A stretch of 50,515 bases of DNA, from contig NZ_JAQWCQ010000022.1 of the NCBI RefSeq assembly GCF_028705895.1, positions 1 through 50,515 on the forward strand. Reading direction: 5' to 3'. This document shows, one piece after another, positions 26,601 to 35,623 of this stretch. The notes under the pieces were generated by a model. That model was not told the DNA's origin. It worked only from the letters and a program-made list of their open reading frames with translations, and made no database searches. Numbering within the stretch: the stretch's first letter is position 1; the number at the start of each line of letters is the position of its first letter. This DNA is from Massilibacteroides sp. GTDB lineage: Bacteria > Bacteroidota > Bacteroidia > Bacteroidales > Tannerellaceae. A program made the position numbers and the translations under genes.

Positions 26601-26690
26601 TTATTTGTTGCTGCGCCTATAGCTTACGAAATCCAAAAGAAGAAACTGAATAAAAAAGGTATTGTTTTGGAAGAAGGAGAAATAAAATAA
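23652..26690 (+). CDS. secDF: fused protein translocase accessory subunit SecDF
   Basis: An inner-membrane RND-type protein that uses the proton motive force to complete Sec-dependent export. SecD and SecF are fused in one 1012-residue chain with 12 expected transmembrane helices. The SecD part has the N-terminal helix (about 8-25), LGLDLKGGMNVVLELN, a periplasmic P1 region, GRSQISGHFT, and VAIILDG. The SecD helices follow with ALIVLFLYMCVYYG and AMAVDANVLIYERTKEE. The SecF part opens near residue 690 with NFNFLGKRKVGYLIPVVLI and GIDFTGGRNYIVRF and ends with TIIGYSINDTVVVFDRIRE. An acidic, Thr/Ala-rich insertion at about 255-300 in P1 is a lineage feature. It is monocistronic, between a -7 element and a terminator. 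Confidence 0.97.
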   Translation: MQNKGFVKVFATLLTLVCLFYLSFSFVTRHYNSKAAEYANGDPAKESHYLDSLSTQKVWLGYTLKECREKEISLGLDLKGGMNVVLELNVADVIRSLSNNNQDENFNQALTSAYQRQAASQKGFIDLFVEEYKKLEPNGRLASIFSTFELKEKITPQSTDAQVVSVLREELKSAIDNSFNVLRTRIDRFGVVSPNIQRLETTGRILVELPGVKEPERVRKLLQGSANLEFWETYTLPEIYQNLVAVDNLLASTLKNSSDEAAKDSTATTEETSATDAKDVADTAITDTANTNEADSLLAEISGAQEDEKGQSFEEFSKEHPLFARLQINQYNGQLSPGTVVGYAHVSDMAIINEYLEMKQVKDLLPRNLSLKWGVKAVDEKETLYELYAIKSTNRDGTPALGGDVVTDANADFVQQAGRSEQQVSMSMNAEGAKAWAKLTKENIGKSVAIILDGMVYSAPVVNQEITGGRSQISGHFTPEEAKDLANVLKSGKMAASIHIVQEDVVGPSLGQEAISSGVLSFVLALIVLFLYMCVYYGLIPGLIANAALLINVFFTMGVLASFQAVLTLPGIAGMVLTLAMAVDANVLIYERTKEELRAGKSLGKAIQDGYQNAFSAIFDANVTSILTGFVLFYFGTGPIRGFATTMIIGLFASFLTAVFLTRIVYEALIAKDKLKNITFTTSLTKNLLANVNFNFLGKRKVGYLIPVVLIVLGAISMMTIGLNNGIDFTGGRNYIVRFDQEVTTDNVRDLLNENLDGAVNVITIGTSNQVRISTNYKIADSDPAVDQEIENKLYTGLSNLLPAGTTLDQFKETYIQSSQKVGPSMADDIKNSAIIAVVFSMVCMALYILLRFRDFAFSVGVFVSVLMVTLCIISLYTLLWKILPFSMEVDQTFIAAILTIIGYSINDTVVVFDRIRETTAIYPKRDRFQVINHALNSTLGRTLSTSLSTFLVVLCIFTLGGSTIRSFTFAILVGVVLGTYSTLFVAAPIAYEIQKKKLNKKGIVLEEGEIK

Positions 26691-26721
26691 AGAAAGCACA
26701 AAAACAATCTTCATAAAAAGA

Positions 26722-26756
26722 AGCCCCCTGTATAATCGAAATGATTACAGGGGGCT
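26722..26756. terminator. bidirectional terminator between secDF and fumarase
   Basis: A perfect 11-base stem, 26722-26732 (AGCCCCCTGTA) with 26746-26756, has T-rich DNA on the right and A-rich DNA on the left. It can therefore end both the plus-strand secDF and the minus-strand fumarase transcripts. Confidence 0.85.
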
Positions 26757-26787
26757 ATTCTTTTTAATTAAATTATTTTGTTGCCTA

Positions 26788-28416
26788 TTAACAACGAGGC
26801 TTTAACTGTTTGAAGAAGTCGTTACCTTTATTATCAACGAGGATAAATGCGGGGAAATCCTCTACTTCAATTTTCCAGATAGCTTCCATACCTAATTCCG
26901 GATATTCGAGACATTCAACTTTTTTGATACTGTCCTGAGCCAAAATTGCAGCCGGACCACCAATACTTCCTAAATAGAAGCCTCCATGTTTCTTACAGGC
27001 ATCGGTTACCTGCTGACTCCGGTTTCCTTTAGCAATCATGATTAAGCTGCCTCCGTTTTCCTGGAAAAGATCAACGTAAGAGTCCATACGCCCCGCCGTA
27101 GTCGGACCAAAAGAACCGGAAGCCATACCGGTAGGAGTTTTAGCCGGACCCGCATAATAGATCGGATGATCTTTTACGTATTGAGGAAGTCCTTCGCCTG
27201 AATCAAGACGTTCTTTTAATTTTGCATGAGCGATATCACGTCCAACGATAATTGTTCCCGACAAAGACAAACGAGTTGACACCGGGTATTTATCTAACGC
27301 CTTTAATATATCAGCCATAGGTTGGTTCAAATTGACCTTAATCGCATCTCCCTCTCCTGCCTGACGCAATTCCTGAGGAATTAATCGTCCCGGATTAGTT
27401 TCTAATTTCTCAATCCATACACCCTCTTTATTAATCTTGGCTTTAATATTACGGTCAGCAGAACAAGAAACACCCATTCCTACAGGACAAGAAGCGCCAT
27501 GTCGGGGAAGACGGATGATACGCACATCATGCGCAAAATATTTACCACCGAACTGCGCGCCAAGGCCAATTTTATGTGCTTCTTCCAGAACCTGTTTTTC
27601 CAGTTCAATATCCCGGAAGGCCTGACCACCTTCATTACCTTGCGTTGGCAATGTGTCATAGTAATGAGCAGAAGCTAATTTTACAGTTTTAAGATTAGTC
27701 TCTGCAGAGGTACCACCAATTACAAAAGCAATATGATACGGGGGACAAGCCGCAGTTCCTAACGACTTCATCTTCTCAACAAGAAACGGAACCAACGTGG
27801 TTGGGTTTAATAGCGCTTTCGTTTCCTGATACAAATAAGTCTTATTGGCAGATCCTCCACCCTTTGCAACACAAAGGAACTTATATTCATCTCCTTTAGT
27901 AGCGTACAAGTCGATCTGTGCCGGAAGATTACATCCGGTATTGATCTCTTTATACATATCTAGAGGTACATTCTGTGAATAACGTAGATTTTCTTCCGTA
28001 TAAGTCTTGTACACTCCTTTCGATAAGGCCTCTTCATCGCAGCCATCAGTCCAAACCTGTTGTCCTTTTTTTCCGACAATAATAGCCGTACCGGTATCCT
28101 GGCAAAAAGGAAGTTTTCCTTTAGCAGAAACTTCCGCATTACGCAAGAAAGTAAGCGCTACGAATTTATCATTATCACTCGCTTCCGGATCAGCTAATAT
28201 CTTAGCAACTTGTGCCTGGTGATCAGGACGCAAGAAAAAAGAAACATCATGAAATGCAGCATTCGCCAGTTTAGTTAAAGCTTCGGATTCAACTTTAAGA
28301 ATTGTTTTACCTTCGAATTCTACTGTTGATACATAATCCTTCGTGAGCAAATAATACTCTGTCTTATCAGGCCCCATTGGAAACGGTTCCTGATAATTAA
28401 ATGGAGGTGTTGCCAT
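26788..28416 (-). CDS. class I fumarate hydratase (iron-sulfur fumarase)
   Basis: A cytoplasmic [4Fe-4S] enzyme interconverting malate and fumarate. The 542-residue chain has the N-terminal TtdA-like domain, with [24 protein letters not shown] and [13 protein letters not shown], plus [16 protein letters not shown]. The C-terminal TtdB-like swivel domain (about 370 onward) has [41 protein letters not shown] and [16 protein letters not shown]. Cys residues in CQDTG, TGCNLP and SCPVG are the likely cluster ligands. In anaerobic Bacteroidales it feeds fumarate to the fumarate reductase encoded about 5 kb away. Oxygen sensitivity is inferred from the class. A TAATTTTG -7 element lies at 28470-28477 on this strand. 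Confidence 0.96.
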   Translation of the reverse strand: MATPPFNYQEPFPMGPDKTEYYLLTKDYVSTVEFEGKTILKVESEALTKLANAAFHDVSFFLRPDHQAQVAKILADPEASDNDKFVALTFLRNAEVSAKGKLPFCQDTGTAIIVGKKGQQVWTDGCDEEALSKGVYKTYTEENLRYSQNVPLDMYKEINTGCNLPAQIDLYATKGDEYKFLCVAKGGGSANKTYLYQETKALLNPTTLVPFLVEKMKSLGTAACPPYHIAFVIGGTSAETNLKTVKLASAHYYDTLPTQGNEGGQAFRDIELEKQVLEEAHKIGLGAQFGGKYFAHDVRIIRLPRHGASCPVGMGVSCSADRNIKAKINKEGVWIEKLETNPGRLIPQELRQAGEGDAIKVNLNQPMADILKALDKYPVSTRLSLSGTIIVGRDIAHAKLKERLDSGEGLPQYVKDHPIYYAGPAKTPTGMASGSFGPTTAGRMDSYVDLFQENGGSLIMIAKGNRSQQVTDACKKHGGFYLGSIGGPAAILAQDSIKKVECLEYPELGMEAIWKIEVEDFPAFILVDNKGNDFFKQLKPRC

Positions 28417-28469
28417 AATCGCTATATCTTATTTTAGTTAATAATGCCTCGCATAACTATTAGTACGAA

Positions 28470-28477
28470 CAAAATTA
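28470..28477 (-). promoter_or_regulatory. -7 promoter element of the fumarase gene
   Basis: Read on the minus strand this is TAATTTTG, 53 bases upstream of the fumarase ATG at 28416. It lies in the 138-base divergent region shared with the protease gene. Confidence 0.45.
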
Positions 28478-28541
28478 CTGATAATTTTGCATAAAGCATA
28501 AATAAGACAAGTAGATGTGATTCTATCGAAAAAGAAAATCC

Positions 28542-28549
28542 TATTTTTG
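28542..28549 (+). promoter_or_regulatory. -7 promoter element of the T9SS protease gene
   Basis: TATTTTTG followed by CA matches the -7 consensus and ends 5 bases before the first ATG (28555) and 11 before the second (28561). A weak TGTG at 28516-28519 may serve as the -33 element. The message would be nearly leaderless. Confidence 0.5.
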
Positions 28550-28554
28550 CATTC

Positions 28555-30789
28555 ATGGACATGAAACAAAATGTGTTAAAACTAACGTTAATCCTATTTC
28601 TTCTCGCCCCATTTGTGACAGAAGCACAGATAAGCCATGGAGGAAGGCCACTATCTTACACGATGCTTCGTTCAACATTTCAGAATATTTTTCAGGAAAT
28701 GCCTTCTTTTGATATCGATGCGGAAATACAACTCGACTCTCTGATGCAAAATGATCTGCGTGGAGGATATCGGTTTGCATATAAATTTATGACAGATTAT
28801 ACTCCGGAAAATTCAGGTCAGTCATTTTTTTTAGCTGATGGAACAAGGGTTTGGCGTCTTGGAATCCGTTCAAAGGGGGCATACTCTATAAATCTATTAT
28901 TCACAGAATTTGAAATACCGAAGGGAGCAAAATTATTTTTGTATTCGCCGGACCAAAGTCAGGTGTTAGGTTCCTTTACATATTTAAACAATTCAGAATT
29001 AAACTTGCTTCCTGTTGCACCCGTATATGGAGATGAAGTAATCATTGAGTACCAGGAACCTGTTGACGTTGATTTCGCCGGCCGGTTAAAAGTTGGAGAA
29101 GTAAACCATGCCTATCGAGACTTACGGGGAAGTGAACCTGCGGGTGTTTTCTCCCAGTATGACTGTATGCCTTCTCCTGTTTGCGCAAGCGACACCACTG
29201 ATAAATACGATGAAATCGTGAGAAGCGTTGTTTTGTTAATTATAAACGGGGACGTTTTATGCTCCGGAGTTATGATTAATAACTCCAGAAATGATGGTAC
29301 GCCTTATATTTTAACAGCATCACATTGTCTTAACAAGCAATTTACCATGGTGAACCCAGACTATATAAAAATGGCCAATACTGTAGTCAGCTTCTTCAAT
29401 TACGAAAGTCCGTTTTGCAGTAAGGTTTTACGCGGCACAGAAGAATTATCCATGGCTTCTACTCATTTAAGGGCTATAAATGAGAAAACTGACATGGCGC
29501 TATTGGAACTATTAGAAAAACCGCCCGTATATTATCGTCCATATTATGCAGGCTGGAACATTAACGAGACGACTTCTCCTCCATACACTAACATCCATCA
29601 CCCGGGTGGTGGAGTAAAATGCTTGGGAATATGCACCAAGGATATCAATTTAAAATCGTATTCAGGTCATGGATTTAACCCAAACTCTCATTGGAATGTA
29701 TTAGAGTGGGAAACGGGAAGTACGGCAGGCGGCTCATCAGGCTCTCCTTTATTTGACTCAAAAAATCATATTATTGGTGCATTGACAGGAGGAAACTCGA
29801 GTTGTAGTAGTCCAAAAGACGACCTGTTCTTTGCCTTACACAAAACCTGGTTAGTAGGGGATGTTGACAGCCTTAATCTGAAGCCATGGTTAAGCCCGAA
29901 CGGCAATCAGTTGATATGCGAAGGGCTCGATCCTTATGAAACAAATAAAGCAATTGAACTAAGTAATCTGCAAGCCAGTGGAAACCGGGAATTATCCGAA
30001 ATAGCCTATCTGCCTGTCCCCATGACAGGTCAGCAATTCGGAGTAAATTCACTAAACACAACCGAATATGCAGAATCTTTCACTATTCCCGGGACAGCGA
30101 CTCTTTGGGGAGCATACTTTGTTACCCCTGAAATTTCAAATAATACCAGCCTGAGTGTAGAAGTTAAAGTATATAGCAGCACAACTCTTAACGAACCGGC
30201 AGACCCATTATTCAGTACCACTTTTTCACCAACCTACACGAACAAACAAATATTGAACGAGGATTTTCAGGAAACAGTCAAACCCCTAAATAGAGCGCAA
30301 GAAAGCTTTATTAAGTTTGAACCTGCCGTTTCTGTTTCCGACAAATTCTTTATCAGCTATAAGATAACCGCTTCAGAAAAGGATTCATTTACAGTTTATA
30401 CGCTTCCATCAGGTAGCACGCAGCAGAATACAGCCTGGCTAAAGTATCAGGATAAGTGGATAGAAAACACGGAACACCCGGTTAAGCCGTACAGCACATC
30501 CTTATTTATCACTCCTGTTGTACAAATGAAAACGGGAGAAACAAGCAATCAAAAAACGGAACTAACAAATATCCGGCTATCTGTTGATCGAAATCAGAAA
30601 AGGATACGCATTATAATTCCGGGAAACATTAATGAGACAAGATATGATATTTTTTCAATAGATGGGAAAGTCATACAAAACGGAAAAATATCAGACACGA
30701 CAGAATATTTTTATTTAAAAAATCACGGGTGTTATATTATTCGCTTAAAACAGAGGAATAAATTATATACATCAAAGTTTGTTTTATGA
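28555..30789 (+). CDS. secreted trypsin-like serine protease with T9SS C-terminal sorting domain
   Basis: A 744-residue exported protease. The signal peptide is at about 3-25 (LTLILFLLAPFVTEAQ), followed by an N-terminal beta-rich pro-region with RVWRLGIRSKGAYSINLLF and FEIPKGAKLFLYSPD. The chymotrypsin-fold domain has the triad His257 in LTASHC, Asp313 in TDMALLEL and Ser395 in GSSGSP, and resembles lysyl endopeptidases. Cys residues at CMPSPVCASD and near the His suggest disulfides. A beta-rich spacer follows. The last 75 or so residues (IRLSVDRNQKRIRIIIPGN, YDIFSIDGKVIQNGKI, CYIIRLK, SKFVL) form a type A T9SS sorting domain, so the protein is probably secreted or surface-attached. Substrate specificity was not determined. 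The start could be 28555 or 28561. Confidence 0.88.
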   Translation: MDMKQNVLKLTLILFLLAPFVTEAQISHGGRPLSYTMLRSTFQNIFQEMPSFDIDAEIQLDSLMQNDLRGGYRFAYKFMTDYTPENSGQSFFLADGTRVWRLGIRSKGAYSINLLFTEFEIPKGAKLFLYSPDQSQVLGSFTYLNNSELNLLPVAPVYGDEVIIEYQEPVDVDFAGRLKVGEVNHAYRDLRGSEPAGVFSQYDCMPSPVCASDTTDKYDEIVRSVVLLIINGDVLCSGVMINNSRNDGTPYILTASHCLNKQFTMVNPDYIKMANTVVSFFNYESPFCSKVLRGTEELSMASTHLRAINEKTDMALLELLEKPPVYYRPYYAGWNINETTSPPYTNIHHPGGGVKCLGICTKDINLKSYSGHGFNPNSHWNVLEWETGSTAGGSSGSPLFDSKNHIIGALTGGNSSCSSPKDDLFFALHKTWLVGDVDSLNLKPWLSPNGNQLICEGLDPYETNKAIELSNLQASGNRELSEIAYLPVPMTGQQFGVNSLNTTEYAESFTIPGTATLWGAYFVTPEISNNTSLSVEVKVYSSTTLNEPADPLFSTTFSPTYTNKQILNEDFQETVKPLNRAQESFIKFEPAVSVSDKFFISYKITASEKDSFTVYTLPSGSTQQNTAWLKYQDKWIENTEHPVKPYSTSLFITPVVQMKTGETSNQKTELTNIRLSVDRNQKRIRIIIPGNINETRYDIFSIDGKVIQNGKISDTTEYFYLKNHGCYIIRLKQRNKLYTSKFVL

Positions 30790-30924
30790 CGTCTGTTATT
30801 CTGGAAATGCGTCAAGAGGACGCAATAAATAAGGGTTTTTCTTGTATTTAGACCTTATAAATCTTAAATTGCATTAATGTTATTTTTTTTACTCTATCTT
30901 CTTTATTACTATCGAAAAAATATA

Positions 30925-30932
30925 TAGTTTTG
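30925..30932 (+). promoter_or_regulatory. -7 promoter element of the TPR lipoprotein gene
   Basis: TAGTTTTG followed by CA lies 72 bases before the ATG at 31005, giving a leader of roughly 65 bases. The -33 partner is not clear. Confidence 0.45.
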
Positions 30933-31004
30933 CATATATTGGTACGGATAATGAATGAATGTGAATCAAATAAATAAATAACTTTTAAAAACTTACATCA
31001 GATT

Positions 31005-32696
31005 ATGAACAAAAAGTATCTATTGCCATTCTTAGTATTGGCTGCGATCGTAACTTTTTCTTCTTGTTCAAACAAGTTGAAACCGTTAGCGCAAGAGTAC
31101 ATCAAAGCTGAACCGCAGCCGCTTGAGGCTATCGGTGGTCAGGTACCCGTTACAATTAACGCTACTTTCCCTGCAAAATGGTTTAACAAAAAAGCCGTTG
31201 TAACTGTAACTCCGGTTCTACGTTATGCCGGTGGAGAAGCGTGGGGAACTGCTTATACTTTCCAGGGAGAGAAAGTTGCAGGAAACAATCAGGTTATTCC
31301 TCAAAAAGAAGGTGCAAACGTAACAATGAAATCTTCTTTCACTTACAAACCTGAAATGAAAAAGTCTGAATTATATCTGACATTCGATGCTAAGATTAAA
31401 AACAAGACAATAAAGCTTCCCGATGTAAAAATTGGTGACGGTGTAGTTGCTACTTCTGCATTAGCGAATGCTGCGACTGCGACTCCTGCTGTTGGTGCAG
31501 ATAAATTCCAACGCATCATTAAGGAAGCTCATAGCGCAAACATCATGTTCCTTATTCAACAAGCTGAACTTCGCTCAAAAGAACTTTCAAAACAAGAACT
31601 TAGCGACTGGAAAGACCTTGTTAAAAACGCAGACGAAGCTCCTAACCAAAATGTTGCAATCGAAATTTCTGCTTATGCATCTCCTGACGGTGGTGTGAAA
31701 TTGAATACAGGCTTGGCTGAAAAACGTGAAAGCAACACTTCAAAATTCCTGAATAAAGAATTAAAGAAACAAAAAGTAGATGTTCCGGTTGATGCTCGTT
31801 ATACTGCTCAGGACTGGGAAGGCTTCCAGGAATTAGTTTCTAAATCAAACATTCAGGACAAAGACCTTGTTCTTCGTGTTCTTTCAATGTATAAAGATCC
31901 AGAACAACGCGAACAAGAAATCAAAAATATTTCGGCTGTATTCAGCACATTAGCTGACGAAATTCTTCCTCAGTTACGTCGTTCTCGTTTAACAGCAAAC
32001 ATTGAAATTATCGGCAAATCCGACGATGAAATCAGTGCATTAGCAAAAAGCAACCCAAGAGAACTGAATGTTGAAGAAATTCTTTACGCTGCTACATTGA
32101 CGAATAATGACGGTGAAAAAGAAGCGATCTACAAAAAAGCAAGCGAATTGTACGGAAATGACTATCGTACATGGAATAACATCGGTATGCAACGCTTCAA
32201 AGCCGGAGATTTAGCTAAAGCAGAAGAAATGTTTAACAAAGCAAACTCTGTAAAAGCTAATGCCGAATCAAACATGAACTTAGGTTTGATCGCTTTGACA
32301 AAAGGAGACAAAACTAAAGCTCAACAATTATTAGGAAATGCTTCAGGTGTTAATGAGTTAAGTGAAGCTTTAGGTGTTCTTTATCTTGAACAAGGAGAAT
32401 ATGCAAAAGCAGTTAACTCTTTCGGTTCTACAAAGAGCAACAATGCCGCTTTAGCACAGATCTTAGTTAAGGATTACAGCAAGGCACAACAAACGTTAAG
32501 CGCAATCGCTACCCCCGATGCTACTACTGATTATTTGAAAGCAGTTGTTGCAGCGCGCACAAACAACTCAAGCAATGTAATCAGCAGCCTTAAGGCCGCT
32601 TTGGCAAAAGATCGCTCTTTAGCTAAAGAAGCAGCAACTGATTTGGAATTTGCTAAGTATGTAACTAACGCTGATTTCTCAAGCTTAGTTAAATAA
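31005..32696 (+). CDS. TPR and OmpA-like lipoprotein of unknown function
   Basis: A 563-residue lipoprotein. The signal peptide ends in a lipobox with Cys21 (IVTFSSC), so it is probably anchored in the outer membrane. Residues about 40-145 are a beta-rich domain with GGQVPVTINATFPAKWFNKK and VTVTPVLRYAGGEAWG. Residues about 210-345 resemble an OmpA-like segment, with VAIEISAYASPDGGVKLNTG and LAEKRES. From about 350 helical TPR-like repeats follow, with YRTWNNIGMQRFKAGDLAKA, EEMFNKANSVKANAESNMNL and EALGVLYLEQGEYAKAVNSF. Similar proteins occur widely in Bacteroidales, and an envelope-scaffold role is an inference. It has its own promoter and terminator. Codon use looks like that of a highly expressed gene. 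Confidence 0.72.
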   Translation: MNKKYLLPFLVLAAIVTFSSCSNKLKPLAQEYIKAEPQPLEAIGGQVPVTINATFPAKWFNKKAVVTVTPVLRYAGGEAWGTAYTFQGEKVAGNNQVIPQKEGANVTMKSSFTYKPEMKKSELYLTFDAKIKNKTIKLPDVKIGDGVVATSALANAATATPAVGADKFQRIIKEAHSANIMFLIQQAELRSKELSKQELSDWKDLVKNADEAPNQNVAIEISAYASPDGGVKLNTGLAEKRESNTSKFLNKELKKQKVDVPVDARYTAQDWEGFQELVSKSNIQDKDLVLRVLSMYKDPEQREQEIKNISAVFSTLADEILPQLRRSRLTANIEIIGKSDDEISALAKSNPRELNVEEILYAATLTNNDGEKEAIYKKASELYGNDYRTWNNIGMQRFKAGDLAKAEEMFNKANSVKANAESNMNLGLIALTKGDKTKAQQLLGNASGVNELSEALGVLYLEQGEYAKAVNSFGSTKSNNAALAQILVKDYSKAQQTLSAIATPDATTDYLKAVVAARTNNSSNVISSLKAALAKDRSLAKEAATDLEFAKYVTNADFSSLVK

Positions 32697-32720
32697 GAGA
32701 TTAAATAATTTTATTTGAAA

Positions 32721-32759
32721 AAGATTGTGATCGTTCATTCGAATCACAATCTTTTTCTT
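32721..32759 (+). terminator. rho-independent terminator after the TPR lipoprotein
   Basis: An 11-base perfect stem, 32721-32731 (AAGATTGTGAT) with 32743-32753, is followed by TTTCTTTTTT. It lies 25 bases after the stop codon. Confidence 0.85.
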
Positions 32760-32822
32760 TTTTGAGCAATGCCACTATTTCTACGCCTTTATGCATTGGC
32801 GAAATATTTCTTTAATCATTTG

Positions 32823-32850
32823 TTTGATCCATGTATTTGCTCTACCTTTG
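32823..32850 (+). promoter_or_regulatory. promoter of the fumarate reductase operon
   Basis: TACCTTTG at 32843-32850 is a canonical -7 element. TTTG at 32823-32826 lies 16 bases upstream, slightly closer than the usual -33 spacing. The leader to the frdC ATG is about 58 bases. Confidence 0.6.
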
Positions 32851-32913
32851 CCGCAAATCACGAGTGCAAAAGCGAAATTCTAAACACAATTAAATAACTT
32901 AAATTCTTATCTT

Positions 32914-33615
32914 ATGTGGTTACTTAATTCTTCTATTGGGAAGAAACTGATAATGAGCATATCAGGTGTCTTCCTTATTTTGTTTCTTACGTTCCACTTA
33001 TGCATGAATATTGCGGCTGTTTTCTCGGAAAGTGCCTACAATATGATTTGTGCATTTCTTGGATCCAATTGGTACGCAGTAGCAGGCACCTTGGTGTTGG
33101 CAGCCGGCTTTGTAATCCATATTGTTTATGCGATTATTCTTACTTTGGAGAATCGTAAGGCACGCGGAAATGACCGCTATGCGGTTAATGTACGTCCGAA
33201 AAACGTAGAATGGTCATCTCAGAACATGCTTGTATTGGGATTTATTGTTCTTGGTTTTCTGGTATTGCACTTTGCTCAGTTCTGGTATAAAATGATGTTT
33301 GCAGAATTGATGGGACATCATGAAGTAGAATTGGGAGGACAAATGGTTGGTACGACAGAAGGTGCTACTTTTATCAAGTATTACTTCAGTCAGATTTGGA
33401 TCGTCATCGCGTATTTGGCTTGGTACGTAGCTTTGTGGTTCCACTTAACTCACGGATTCTGGAGTGCACTTCAAACAATTGGTTGGAACAATACCGTTTG
33501 GTTTAACCGTTGGAAAGTGGTATCAGATGTTTTTGCTACAGTTATTTGCTTAGGTTTCGCGTTCGTAACTATTGCATTCTATCTGAAAAGCCTTTGCGGA
33601 GGAGCTTGTTGTTAA
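32914..33615 (+). CDS. frdC: fumarate reductase / succinate dehydrogenase cytochrome b subunit
   Basis: The membrane anchor of the fumarate reductase complex carries quinone and probably two b hemes. The 233-residue product has five hydrophobic segments, as expected for the single-subunit (type B, b558) anchors. Candidate heme-ligand His residues are in FLTFHLCMN, VIHIVYAI, VLHFAQFW and LWFHLTHGFWSALQT. The N-terminus SSIGKKLIMSISGVFLILFL is typical. It is the first gene of the frdCAB operon, 34 bases before frdA. Menaquinol is the likely electron donor, inferred from the anaerobic lineage. Confidence 0.95.
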   Translation: MWLLNSSIGKKLIMSISGVFLILFLTFHLCMNIAAVFSESAYNMICAFLGSNWYAVAGTLVLAAGFVIHIVYAIILTLENRKARGNDRYAVNVRPKNVEWSSQNMLVLGFIVLGFLVLHFAQFWYKMMFAELMGHHEVELGGQMVGTTEGATFIKYYFSQIWIVIAYLAWYVALWFHLTHGFWSALQTIGWNNTVWFNRWKVVSDVFATVICLGFAFVTIAFYLKSLCGGACC

Positions 33616-33649
33616 TTCAGGTGTAATCAATCATTGAAAATTTATTATT

Positions 33650-35593
33650 ATGACTAAGATAGATTCAAAAATTCCTCAAGGGCCATTGGCCGAAAAGTGG
33701 ACTAATTATAAAGCTCATCAGAAATTAGTAAATCCGGCAAATAAGCGTCGTTTAGATGTTATTGTGGTTGGAACAGGACTTGCCGGTGCTTCTGCAGCAG
33801 CTTCTCTTGCTGAAATGGGATTTAATGTTCTGAACTTCTGTATTCAGGATTCTCCTCGCCGCGCGCACTCTATCGCTGCGCAGGGAGGTATCAATGCTGC
33901 TAAGAACTATCAAAATGACGGCGACTCTGTTTATCGTCTATTCTACGATACAATTAAAGGAGGTGACTATCGTGCCCGTGAAGCCAACGTGTACCGCCTT
34001 GCTGAAGTTTCAAATTCGATTATTGACCAATGCGTTGCACAAGGTGTTCCTTTTGCTCGTGAATACGGAGGTTTACTTGACAACCGCTCATTCGGTGGCG
34101 CTCAGGTATCGCGTACTTTCTATGCACGTGGTCAAACCGGACAACAGTTGTTGCTGGGTGCATACTCTGCTTTAAGCCGTCAGATTGGTTTAGGTAAAGT
34201 AAAGATGTACACTCGTCATGAAATGCTTGATGTAGTTGTTGTTGACGGTCGTGCTCGCGGTATTATCGCCCGTAACCTGATAACAGGAAAGATCGAACGT
34301 TTCTCGGCACACGCAGTTGTTGTAGGAACAGGAGGATACGCCAATACATTCTTCCTTTCTACAAATGCTATGGCATCTAACGGTTCTGCTGCATGGCAAT
34401 GCTACAAAAAGGGAGCTTATTTCTCCAACCCTTGTATGTGTCAGATCCACCCGACCTGTATCCCTGTTCACGGAGAATTCCAGTCTAAACTAACATTGAT
34501 GTCCGAATCTCTTCGTAACGACGGACGTATCTGGGTTCCGAAAAAGAAAGAAGATGCTGAAGCCATTCGTGCAGGAAAGTTGAAACCAACACAAATAAAA
34601 GAAGAAGATCGTGACTACTATCTGGAACGTCGTTATCCGGCATTCGGTAACCTTGTTCCCCGTGACGTAGCATCTCGTGCAGCCAAAGAACGTTGCGATG
34701 CAGGTTTTGGTGTAGGTAACACCGGTCTTGCTGTTTATCTTGATTTTGCTGATGCAATCAATCGTCTTGGCAAAAACGTAGTAGAACAACGCTATGGTAA
34801 CCTCTTCCAGATGTATGAAAAGATCGTAAATGACAATCCGTATGAAACTCCGATGATGATTTTCCCTGCGTTACATTACACAATGGGTGGTCTTTGGGTT
34901 GACTATGAATTAATGACTTCTGTTCCTGGCTTGTTCGCTATCGGTGAGGCAAACTTCTCCGATCACGGTGCTAACCGTTTAGGTGCATCCGCATTGATGC
35001 AGGGATTAGCAGATGGTTATTTCGTATTGCCATATACTATTCAGAATTATCTGGCAGATCAAATTCAGGTTCCACGTTTCAGTACAGATCTTCCTGAGTT
35101 TAAAGAAGCAGAAAAACATATCAATGATCGTATCAACCGCCTTATGGGAATTAAAGGTAAACGTTCAGTTGATAGTATCCATAAAGAGTTAGGCCACATT
35201 ATGTGGGATTTTGTAGGTATGGGACGTGACGAAGCCGGATTGAAATCGGCTATCGAAAAATTGAGAGCTCTGAAAAAAGAGTTCTGGAGCAATGTTCGCA
35301 TTCCGGGCGCTGCCGGCGACTTGAACGTAGAACTTGAAAAGGCGTTACGTTTGGCAGACTTTATCGAACTGGGCGAATTAATTGCACATGACGCTCTTGA
35401 TCGTGAAGAGTCTTGCGGTGGACACTTCCGCATCGAACACCAGACAGAAGAAGGAGAAGCCCTTCGTCACGACGATAAGTTCGCTTATGTATCTTGCTGG
35501 CAATATCAAGGCGAGGACAAAGATCCTGTTATGCTGAAAGAGCAGCTTGATTATGAGTTCATAGTACGTCAACAACGTAATTATAAGAACTAA
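33650..35593 (+). CDS. frdA: fumarate reductase / succinate dehydrogenase flavoprotein subunit
   Basis: The catalytic subunit with covalently bound FAD, which reduces fumarate to succinate on the cytoplasmic side. At the N-terminus [20 protein letters not shown] is the FAD-binding loop. His73 in [18 protein letters not shown] is the likely FAD-linking residue. Further motifs are [20 protein letters not shown], the substrate region [19 protein letters not shown], and the late FAD contact [20 protein letters not shown]. The C-terminal helical domain has [13 protein letters not shown] and EESCGGHFR. At 647 residues it matches the long type B flavoproteins. It is 30 bases before frdB. Confidence 0.97.
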   Translation: MTKIDSKIPQGPLAEKWTNYKAHQKLVNPANKRRLDVIVVGTGLAGASAAASLAEMGFNVLNFCIQDSPRRAHSIAAQGGINAAKNYQNDGDSVYRLFYDTIKGGDYRAREANVYRLAEVSNSIIDQCVAQGVPFAREYGGLLDNRSFGGAQVSRTFYARGQTGQQLLLGAYSALSRQIGLGKVKMYTRHEMLDVVVVDGRARGIIARNLITGKIERFSAHAVVVGTGGYANTFFLSTNAMASNGSAAWQCYKKGAYFSNPCMCQIHPTCIPVHGEFQSKLTLMSESLRNDGRIWVPKKKEDAEAIRAGKLKPTQIKEEDRDYYLERRYPAFGNLVPRDVASRAAKERCDAGFGVGNTGLAVYLDFADAINRLGKNVVEQRYGNLFQMYEKIVNDNPYETPMMIFPALHYTMGGLWVDYELMTSVPGLFAIGEANFSDHGANRLGASALMQGLADGYFVLPYTIQNYLADQIQVPRFSTDLPEFKEAEKHINDRINRLMGIKGKRSVDSIHKELGHIMWDFVGMGRDEAGLKSAIEKLRALKKEFWSNVRIPGAAGDLNVELEKALRLADFIELGELIAHDALDREESCGGHFRIEHQTEEGEALRHDDKFAYVSCWQYQGEDKDPVMLKEQLDYEFIVRQQRNYKN

Positions 35594-35623
35594 CAAAGTA
35601 CCAACTCTAAAAAATTAACGACA

